The translations under genes were made by a program, and so were the position numbers. Source: Opitutus sp. GAS368 (lineage in GTDB: Bacteria > Verrucomicrobiota > Verrucomicrobiia > Opitutales > Opitutaceae). Taken from it: a stretch of 9,089 nt of DNA. The stretch covers positions 1 to 9,089 of the forward strand of contig CAMAXB010000113.1 of the NCBI GenBank assembly GCA_945862035.1. Direction: 5' to 3'. Under the pieces are notes generated by a model. The model was not told the origin of the DNA. It saw only the letters and a program-made list of their open reading frames with translations, and made no database searches. Below are positions 1 through 5,512 of this stretch, in pieces. The first letter of the stretch is position 1, and every line of letters starts with the position of its first letter.

Positions 1-50
1 GAGGCTTCCGCGTACGGTCAGCCGACCTGAGTCCAGACAGGAACGTTCCG

Positions 51-72
51 CGGATAACGCGGATGGACACGA
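51..72. repeat. Short ACGGATG-type repeat fragment
   Basis: Two adjacent decamers, CGGATAACGC and GGATGGACAC, resemble the clearer GGATGRACAC array at 5391-5420. It is probably a degenerate copy of the same dispersed intergenic element. The match is short, so it carries little weight alone. Nothing else recognisable lies in 1-83. Confidence 0.4.
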
Positions 73-83
73 GTGTCGGATGT

Positions 84-213
84 AGCTGGGGTCGCTGACC
101 CCGGTCCGAAGGTGGAACGCGTTGCCCTCAACGCGTTGCATCGGCCGGACTTCAAACCACCGTGTTGAGGGCAACACGCTCCACCTCAAACCCCGGGCTC
201 AGCGAGCCCAGCT
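84..213. repeat. Inverted pair of two-hairpin repeat units (REP/BIME-like)
   Basis: Two units of about 52 nt face each other: 84-137 and the reverse complement of 161-213. Each holds two hairpins. In unit 1, hairpin A pairs 88-93 with 97-102 (loop GCT) and hairpin B pairs 116-124 with 129-137 (loop CCCT). In unit 2, hairpin B pairs 161-167 with 172-178 and hairpin A pairs 195-200 with 204-209. Read in the same orientation, the loops are identical. Both stems carry a double change that keeps pairing: a G-C became C-G in A, and a C-G became T-A in B. The AGGTGG linker is also shared. The arrangement resembles bacterial interspersed mosaic elements, but no family is recognised and no transposase is present. 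It lies downstream of the rpmG terminator. Confidence 0.85.
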
Positions 214-263
214 CCATTCTCCAAGTAGACCCCGCCCGATACCCGCTCCCCTGCACTGGACAC

Positions 264-296
264 GAAAAAGGCCGGACCGCAGGGCGATCCGGCCGA
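264..296 (-). terminator. Rho-independent terminator of rpmG
   Basis: On the minus strand a GC-rich stem (270-276 paired with 288-294, seven base pairs, loop of 11) is followed directly by a run of five T (complement of 265-269). It begins about 30 nt past the rpmG stop codon, the right place and orientation to end rpmG transcription. On the plus strand only a weak AAATTT follows the stem, so strong bidirectional action is unlikely. Confidence 0.85.
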
Positions 297-322
297 AATT
301 TAGCTAAGTGACTCGAAAAGAG

Positions 323-487
323 TTACTTAATCTCCTTGTGGAGCGTGTGACGCTTGAGGTGCGGATTGTACTTCTTCTTCTCAATGCGCTCCGTGACGGT
401 CTTCTTGTTGCGCTTGGTGAGGTAGCGGGAGGCGGGCTTGCCCTCTTTCTTGGCCTCGGTGCATTCCAGGGTGACGACTTCTTGCAT
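323..487 (-). CDS. rpmG: 50S ribosomal protein L33, zinc-free type
   Basis: This 54-residue basic protein is ribosomal protein L33, a small component of the large ribosomal subunit near the E site. The family pattern is clear: an N-terminal VVTLECTE strand, the Lys/Arg-rich middle with YLTKRNKK, then KKYNPHLKRHTLHKEIK at the end. Zinc-binding L33 proteins carry two CxxC pairs. Here only the first cysteine (residue 9) remains, and its partner and the C-terminal pair are gone, so this is the C-minus form, which works without zinc. Length is normal. The ATG at 487 gives exactly the family N-terminus; the upstream bases (TTTAAATCACC) show no Shine-Dalgarno. A terminator follows. The usual neighbours of rpmG in many bacteria (rpmB, or tRNA-Trp and secE) are not adjacent, so the gene appears monocistronic. 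The 239 nt between it and the next gene upstream (488-726) show nothing I recognise. Confidence 0.95.
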   Translation of the reverse strand: MQEVVTLECTEAKKEGKPASRYLTKRNKKTVTERIEKKKYNPHLKRHTLHKEIK

Positions 488-726
488 GGTGATTTAAATG
501 GATTGAAGGGTCAGAGAAAAGCCGCCCGCCCGCCCGGCGCAACCCCAAAGTAGGCCCCGGCTGGCGGCCGCGGAGATTGCGGATCTCGGAAGACGGATTG
601 CGGAATGACCAGATTCTGACGCCGTCACGCGCGGATTCGGATCACGGCCTTTTGCCAAGCTCCTCCCTTTCAGAGAATTCGTGCCGATTTGCGCAATTCG
701 CGGTCGGTCCCGGGCACGTGCTCCAC

Positions 727-3171
727 TCAGGGCCCCATGATGTTCCGGAGACGAGTCCGACCGGCCTCTGAGGACGGCGCAAAGATATCGTCAGGGAACT
801 CCCGGTTGAAGGTGATCTCGCGGTAGATGGTGTCGGCCATCTGGGTGTTGGCGGAGAGGCCGGCGAGGTACATGAGTCGGAGATTGGACTCACGATTGAT
901 CTCTGCGCCCGCCAGCCAGCCCACGAGGTCCGACTGCTTGGCCGCAAAGGTGCCGAACAGGTCGAACACGCTCGAGTAGCCGACGGCATGCATGGAGGCG
1001 CGCACCCCCGCGTGGTCCGGCCGTTCAAGCCGGGCCTGGAGTGCATCGATGTCGAGCTTCATTGGCTCAAGCCGCGCCAGCATGATGGTGTCGTAGCCCG
1101 AGCCATCCATTTGATTGCCCCAGATGCTGCCCTCGGGAAACACTTGGAGGAAGGTCGCGACCTCGCTTTTGACAACCTCGGAACTGCTTTCATAGAGCGG
1201 GACCCACTGGCCGATGACGCCGCCCGGATTGAGGCGCGCCTTGCACAGTTCAAGGTACTCCTGCGTGTAGAGGGAGGCCGCGCCCTTGACCCAGGGATGA
1301 ATGGGATCGGAGGTGATGACGTCGAACTTCTCCTTCGTCGTCATGATGAAATGGCGGGCATCGTCATAGACGATTTCCACGCGCGGATCGGTCAGCAGAT
1401 TGTGGTTCTCCCGGCTGAAGTAACTGGCCACCACGCCCGGGATCAGGGGTTCGATCTCGCAGATCACGATCCGCTCCACCGACGGGTGGACGATGAACGA
1501 GCCAGCGGTGACCCCGGCGCCACAGCCGACGATCAGGACCGACTTGGGCGCGGGATGCACGAGGGCCGGCATATGGCCGAGCATGCGCTGCAGGCGCATG
1601 TCATAGGGATCGGTGGACGCCTCCACCTTGCCGCTGACATGGAAATTCCGATACACACCCCTTTCCGGGGCGGGCCGCTCGGTCACGGCGACCGAGGAAT
1701 TCATGCCCTCGCCCAGGTAGAGCAGGACCGGCTTGAAATCCATGCGCGACGCATGGCGGCCATACGTGACCAGGCTCTCGGCCACGGGCGGGACGAGCCA
1801 GGCGAACCCCACCCCGAAGAACGCGAGCATCGCGACCAGCGGGACCGCCTGCCGCAGGTTGATATTCTGCAGGAGGAGGACCAGGGCTGCGGCCACGGCG
1901 GCGAGCACAAGGAATCGCTGGGTCTGCTGGGTGCCAAAGGCGGGGACGAGCACCAGGCCAATGAGGGTGGCGCCCAGAATCGCGCCGACCGTATTGGCGG
2001 CGTAGAGCCGTCCCACCAACCGACCGGGCTCGGCGCCCCGCCGGGCGAGGAACGCGAGGGCGAGCGGAAAGGTCGCCCCCCAGGCAATCGCCGCCGGCAG
2101 CACCGCGAGGGCGCTGCGCACGAGATCGACTTGGAACAGCATCCACGGATTCGACGTCAGGTTGGCCTGCACCGGCCAGGCCGGCAGCCAGCGATTGATC
2201 ATGGTGCCCGCCCAGACCATTCCGACCGCCGCCGCGATCTGGCAGCCCGCCAGCACGAGCGCGGGCCGCACCGCGGTGCGGGCGAGGAAGGAACCCAGCG
2301 TGCTGCCGATGCCGAGTCCGGTCAGGAACATCGCGAGGATGATTGAAAAGGTGTAGACAGTGCCGCCGAGCAGGAGCGACAGCAGCCGGGTCCAGATCAC
2401 CTCCGAGCCCAGTGCGCAGAGGCCGGAGATTGCGACGACGGCATAAAGCGTCGTGGTGCGCGGGACGGGCGCGCTGGCTTCCTCGACGTTCCCGGTGCCG
2501 CCCACCGTGCCGCGCGCCACCCGAAGGGCGATGCCGGCGACCGCGAGGTTCAGCGCCATGCCGGTGAAGGTCGCGGTTGCCAGGTCGTGCACGCGCAGCA
2601 GATAGAAACCCGCGAACAGGCAGCCCGTGACCGCACCCGCCAGATTTCCGCCGTAAAAGAAGCCGAGCCAGGAAACGCCGCGCGGGGTGGACTCCACCCA
2701 CCGCGCCACCGCCGGCAGGGTTGCTCCCATGAGCAGGGTCGGCGGGAGCAGGATGATCACGCAGATCAGGGCGCGCAGCACGATCGAGGGCATCCCATGG
2801 CCAGTCGCCGCGAGGTAGGCGCGCCCCGCCACGGGCAGGCCGTACATCACGGCCAGGGCAAAGAGCGCGAGCAGCACCTCGATGACCGCATAGACCTTGA
2901 GCGGATGGTAGCGGGCCGGCACCAGTCGCGGAAACCAGAGACTGCCCAGGCACATGCCGGCCATGAAGGTGCCCAGCAACACGGCCAGCGAAACCGCGGA
3001 CGCGCCCACCACCTGCTGCAGCAGCTGGAACCAGACGATCTCGTAGATCAGGGCCGCCGCGCCGCTGCCGATGAACAGCAGCAGGAGCCAGGGCAGACGG
3101 GCGGTGCGGGCGTCGGGGAGCGAGGAAGGGGTCATCGGAGCGCTGGGCGTAGAGACGACGGCGGCGCACAT
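727..3171 (-). CDS. Fused membrane (MFS-like) and spermidine synthase-like protein
   Basis: This 814-residue protein has two parts. Residues ~25-460 form about a dozen or more hydrophobic helices and contain two related halves: the motif around SGAAALIYEIVW (36-47) recurs as SGLCALGSEVIW (249-260), each followed by a Gly-rich helix ending GxCLGS or GLGIGS. Residues ~485-700 are a Rossmann SAM-binding fold like polyamine aminopropyltransferases: VLIVGCGAGV (545-554), acidic CEIEP (571-575), YDDARHF (602-608), SDPIHPW (621-627) and LNPGG (647-651). A C-terminal tail of about 110 residues follows. The aspartate of the GGDGG loop, which helps bind the amine in true spermidine synthases, is replaced (GCGAG), while the later catalytic-region Asp (622) stays. 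It is thus a member of the fused MFS/spermidine synthase family whose substrate is unknown; aminopropyl transfer is not assured. Location: inner membrane. Start uncertain: ATG at 3171 or at 3135, neither with a Shine-Dalgarno. Confidence 0.88.
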   Translation of the reverse strand: MCAAVVSTPSAPMTPSSLPDARTARLPWLLLLFIGSGAAALIYEIVWFQLLQQVVGASAVSLAVLLGTFMAGMCLGSLWFPRLVPARYHPLKVYAVIEVLLALFALAVMYGLPVAGRAYLAATGHGMPSIVLRALICVIILLPPTLLMGATLPAVARWVESTPRGVSWLGFFYGGNLAGAVTGCLFAGFYLLRVHDLATATFTGMALNLAVAGIALRVARGTVGGTGNVEEASAPVPRTTTLYAVVAISGLCALGSEVIWTRLLSLLLGGTVYTFSIILAMFLTGLGIGSTLGSFLARTAVRPALVLAGCQIAAAVGMVWAGTMINRWLPAWPVQANLTSNPWMLFQVDLVRSALAVLPAAIAWGATFPLALAFLARRGAEPGRLVGRLYAANTVGAILGATLIGLVLVPAFGTQQTQRFLVLAAVAAALVLLLQNINLRQAVPLVAMLAFFGVGFAWLVPPVAESLVTYGRHASRMDFKPVLLYLGEGMNSSVAVTERPAPERGVYRNFHVSGKVEASTDPYDMRLQRMLGHMPALVHPAPKSVLIVGCGAGVTAGSFIVHPSVERIVICEIEPLIPGVVASYFSRENHNLLTDPRVEIVYDDARHFIMTTKEKFDVITSDPIHPWVKGAASLYTQEYLELCKARLNPGGVIGQWVPLYESSSEVVKSEVATFLQVFPEGSIWGNQMDGSGYDTIMLARLEPMKLDIDALQARLERPDHAGVRASMHAVGYSSVFDLFGTFAAKQSDLVGWLAGAEINRESNLRLMYLAGLSANTQMADTIYREITFNREFPDDIFAPSSEAGRTRLRNIMGP

Positions 3172-3180
3172 TCGTTACGC

Positions 3181-3230
3181 AACCACGGAATCAGAGAGGG
3201 ATACCACGGAATACACGGAACACACAGAAT
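3181..3230. repeat. Dispersed ACGGAA-type short tandem repeat
   Basis: ACCACGGAAT occurs at 3182 and 3203, the second copy continuing as ACACGGAAC and ACACAGAAT with a spacing of 9-10 bp. It lies just upstream of the membrane/spermidine synthase-like gene, in its presumed leader and promoter region. It resembles the GGATGRACAC array at 5391-5420. It is non-coding. Confidence 0.65.
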
Positions 3231-3260
3231 GGGACTTACGAAGACTCAAATGAGACCCGC

Positions 3261-3345
3261 CCGCAAATCGCGCGAATCAGCGCGAATTCAAACTCTGACT
3301 GGGTCCGGATTTCGCGATTCGCGGAAATTCGCGTGGATTCGCGGG
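3261..3345. repeat. Inverted pair of CGCGAATC decamer arrays
   Basis: Positions 3261-3290 read as three decamers: CCGCAAATCG, CGCGAATCAG, CGCGAATTCA. Positions 3311-3345, read on the opposite strand, give CGCGAATCCA, CGCGAATTTC and CGCGAATCGC. The two arrays are therefore oriented head to head around a ~20-nt centre and could fold back on each other imperfectly. Together with 3181-3230 they fill much of the 295-nt spacer 3172-3466; the remainder (3350-3466) shows nothing recognisable and no clear terminator for the cyclase gene. Confidence 0.7.
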
Positions 3346-3466
3346 AGGCTGATTGAAGGCCGATCATGGCTGGGAGGAGGTAGGATACCGCACCGCCCGA
3401 AAGCATTCCGGCCCGCCCTCCGGTTTCCGGGCACTCGACGGTTTCGTGGTGAACGCTCCGTCCAAC

Positions 3467-4825
3467 TCACCCGCCCGCGCTCATCCGCTTTTCCGTCATC
3501 GGCAGCATGACACCCCGGCGGAAGAGCGTGACCTGGCCGGTGCTGGAGGAGACCACGATCGAGATGCACTGCGTGGCCACGCTCACCGCGGCGGCGGCGG
3601 CATGCCGGCTGCCCAGCCCGCCCGGCAGCATGAACTCGGAATTCGGGGCCTGGACCAGGCTGCCGGCCGAGACGACGACGCCATCGCCCCGGATCACGAA
3701 GGCGCCATCGATGGACGAAAATTCCTTCACCGTCTCGTCCATGAAAGGATTGAGGATGTTCCGATCCTCTTCCTTGTAGCCATAAAATGGATTCAACACG
3801 AGCGGCTTGACCAGCTTCTCCACGTGCTGGGTGTCGCCCACCACGAAAAGGCAGCCCACCGGACGCCCCTCGCGGCCCTCGACCGCCAGCTCGGTGGCGA
3901 CCGCGAGCACCCGCTCCAGCACCTCGGGTTTGACGTCCTCCGGCAGCAGGTCGGCATGACCGGTCAGGAGAGTCTGGAACTCACGCTCGACGTCGACTAC
4001 GCCGACCGTGTCGAACTGATTGCTGCCGCTGATGCCACCCACACAGCAGATACGGTCGGTGAAGGTGATGATCCCGCGGGTCAGCGCGACGAGCATCGCG
4101 CTGCGCAGCTGCGCCATCCGCTGGTGGGAAAAGGACCGGACTTGGATCACTTCGGTAAAACCGCGCTGGTCGTCGCCGGGTTCGACCAGATTGCGGGTGA
4201 CCAGGATCGTCTTGGTCTTGGGAAACCACGGTCCCGGATCAAGACCGCCGATAAAGGTGTCACCAAAAACGAAGATCGCCTGGCAGTCGGCTCCGCGGGC
4301 CACGCGGTCGGCCTCGCGGATCATCAGGCGGTTGATGCGGTTCTGCCGGGCCTGAACCGGGCGCGACAGAATGCCGCTGAAGCCCGCGATGAGCCGTTCG
4401 TAGAGGTCATTCGTGCTGGGTGCCTCAAGCAGGCTCCTGACCAGATCCGGCTCCTTCACCAGCCGGGCGATGGCGGCCAAGACCTGGAGGTAGTCGCGGG
4501 CCTTCTCGTCCGCGATGAGCATGAGGACGAGGTGGGCGCGTTCGTCGTCCTTCGTGCCGTCGTGGCGGATCCCCGCGCGACTGCGGCCGATCGCAAGCAC
4601 GTAACGCCGGTCCATGCGCACGCGGACGTGCGGCAGGGCGACGCCGAACCCCAGGTAGGTCGTCATCGTGCTCTCGCGCGCAAGCAGCCCGCGCAGGAGC
4701 GAGTCGCGCTTCAGGTCGGGAAACTTCGCGATCGAGACATTCAGCAGCTCTTCCAACGCACCCCGCATGTCGGAGCTGCGGAGGTCGATGATGCGCCCGC
4801 GGGCAATGATTTTATCGAGGCGCAT
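3467..4825 (-). CDS. Diadenylate cyclase (DacZ-like) with N-terminal PTS EIIA domain
   Basis: This 452-residue soluble protein has three visible parts. Residues ~1-148 look like a PTS EIIA type-2 (fructose/nitrogen) domain, with the active-site segment LGFGVALPHVR; H66 matches the phosphorylatable histidine. Residues ~158-280 resemble the C-terminal alpha/beta domain of pyruvate kinase: CQAIFVFGDT, KTILVTRN, then ALTRGIITFTDRICCVGG and a closing VGVVDV strand. Residues ~365-440 are a DAC (DisA_N) catalytic domain: DGAFVIRGDG (373-382) with the DGA motif, and LPGGLGSRHAAAAA (400-413) with the RH pair, then STGQVTLFRRG. DAC enzymes condense two ATP to c-di-AMP. The second and third parts together match the DacZ/CdaZ architecture known best from archaea; the EIIA part is the addition. 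The third Arg of the bacterial RHR motif is Ala here. Likely role: c-di-AMP synthesis tuned by a PTS-like phosphorelay; this control is inferred. ATG at 4825 chosen because it begins the EIIA fold; no Shine-Dalgarno. nuoA lies 104 nt upstream on the same strand. Confidence 0.88.
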   Translation of the reverse strand: MRLDKIIARGRIIDLRSSDMRGALEELLNVSIAKFPDLKRDSLLRGLLARESTMTTYLGFGVALPHVRVRMDRRYVLAIGRSRAGIRHDGTKDDERAHLVLMLIADEKARDYLQVLAAIARLVKEPDLVRSLLEAPSTNDLYERLIAGFSGILSRPVQARQNRINRLMIREADRVARGADCQAIFVFGDTFIGGLDPGPWFPKTKTILVTRNLVEPGDDQRGFTEVIQVRSFSHQRMAQLRSAMLVALTRGIITFTDRICCVGGISGSNQFDTVGVVDVEREFQTLLTGHADLLPEDVKPEVLERVLAVATELAVEGREGRPVGCLFVVGDTQHVEKLVKPLVLNPFYGYKEEDRNILNPFMDETVKEFSSIDGAFVIRGDGVVVSAGSLVQAPNSEFMLPGGLGSRHAAAAAVSVATQCISIVVSSSTGQVTLFRRGVMLPMTEKRMSAGG

Positions 4826-4861
4826 CGGTTGAGTGATTCCAGGACCAATCTTCCGGCGTCA

Positions 4862-4878
4862 TTCCGGTCCGACCGGAA
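4862..4878. other. Perfect 7-bp hairpin between nuoA and the cyclase gene
   Basis: TTCCGGT (4862-4868) pairs with ACCGGAA (4872-4878) around a three-base loop. No T-run follows on either strand, so it is not a standard intrinsic terminator. It lies 51 nt past the nuoA stop and 36 nt before the cyclase start, so it could stabilise the nuoA 3' end or affect read-through. Function is unproven. Confidence 0.4.
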
Positions 4879-4929
4879 ACCCCCAGATCAGCCTCGGTTG
4901 CGTGGCGTTTCTCCGGGGCTCGAACGCAC

Positions 4930-5307
4930 TTACTTCTCCCACTCGAGCGCGCCCTTCTTCACCTCGTAGACAAGGCCGAGCACGAGCACGAAAAGGAAGA
5001 AGAGGATCGGCGAGAGGATCGCGATGTTATTGGCGAGGAAGTCGCGGTAGATAAACGCCCACGGGATCAGAAACACCACTTCGATATCGAAGAGGATAAA
5101 GAGCATCGCCGTGACATAGAATTTGACCGAGAAGCGGGTGTGGATGACGCCCTCGGACTTCACGCCGCACTCATAGGCGGAGTCCTTGATCGCATTCTTG
5201 GTCCGGACTCGCTGCGCGAGCACGCGGTTCACGGTCAGGATCGCCAAGCCCACGCCCGTCGCGAGGATGACTTGGATCAGGATCGGAAGGTAGGCGGCAG
5301 ACGTCAT
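4930..5307 (-). CDS. nuoA: NADH-quinone oxidoreductase subunit A
   Basis: This 125-residue membrane protein is NuoA (subunit 3 of mitochondrial complex I), part of the proton-pumping NADH dehydrogenase at the junction of the membrane arm and the quinone site. Three hydrophobic helices are visible at about 7-30, 62-85 and 93-114. The family signatures are present: YECG (45-48), then RFSVKFYVTAMLFILFDIEV, including the acidic FDIE (73-76), and PWA (82-84), with the C-terminal KGALEW. Length is typical. The open frame runs upstream to 5400, but that extension reads as spacer sequence with a repeat, and the family N-terminus begins at the ATG at 5307. No Shine-Dalgarno is visible. The next gene downstream is the diadenylate cyclase, not nuoB, so this copy stands outside a nuo operon; the other subunits must be encoded elsewhere. 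Confidence 0.95.
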   Translation of the reverse strand: MTSAAYLPILIQVILATGVGLAILTVNRVLAQRVRTKNAIKDSAYECGVKSEGVIHTRFSVKFYVTAMLFILFDIEVVFLIPWAFIYRDFLANNIAILSPILFFLFVLVLGLVYEVKKGALEWEK

Positions 5308-5350
5308 GCAGACTCGAAAAGGACGCAGGGGCGCGGGGGAGACAAGGGGA

Positions 5351-5378
5351 TTTTTACAAGGAGCTGAAGAGAATCCAA
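5351..5378 (-). promoter_or_regulatory. nuoA: Possible nuoA promoter
   Basis: On the minus strand TTGGAT (complement of 5373-5378) lies 16 nt before TAAAAA (complement of 5351-5356), about 43 nt upstream of the nuoA start. The -35 box matches consensus at three of six positions and the -10 box at four, so this is a weak prediction based only on position and rough similarity. Confidence 0.25.
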
Positions 5379-5387
5379 GCCGTTGAC

Positions 5388-5420
5388 CACGGATGGACAC
5401 GGATGAACACGGATCGAGAC
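5388..5420. repeat. GGATGRACAC decamer tandem repeat
   Basis: Three consecutive 10-bp units are visible, GGATGGACAC (5391-5400), GGATGAACAC (5401-5410) and the degenerate GGATCGAGAC (5411-5420), preceded by CAC. The array lies in the 205-nt spacer between nuoA and the DUF362-like gene, upstream of the putative nuoA promoter. The unit length is close to one helical turn. It is not coding, although an open frame extends nuoA upstream to 5400. The rest of the spacer shows nothing recognisable. Confidence 0.75.
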
Positions 5421-5512
5421 AAGACCAAAGCTCGGGCCACCGATCCTCATCTGGACTGAATCCTCGATTATCCGGGTCGATCCGCGGCTAAAACCTGCTG
5501 ATTATCGGGGCC

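Noticed and set aside
655..690. GGGAGGAG on the minus strand as a Shine-Dalgarno
   Set aside because: The only start codon nearby (a GTG) is too distant and its frame stops after six codons.
988..2346. 452-residue open frame on the plus strand
   Set aside because: It is antisense to the membrane/spermidine synthase-like gene, and its product is rich in His, Asp, Arg and Glu with no domain motif, typical of a shadow frame in GC-rich DNA.
3353..4969. 538-residue open frame on the plus strand
   Set aside because: It lies opposite the diadenylate cyclase, whose domains are clear; the plus-strand product has low-complexity charged composition and no motif.
5308..5400. 31-residue N-terminal extension of nuoA
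   Set aside because: The extension overlaps the decamer repeat region and is absent from the NuoA family pattern; the ATG at 5307 gives the expected length.
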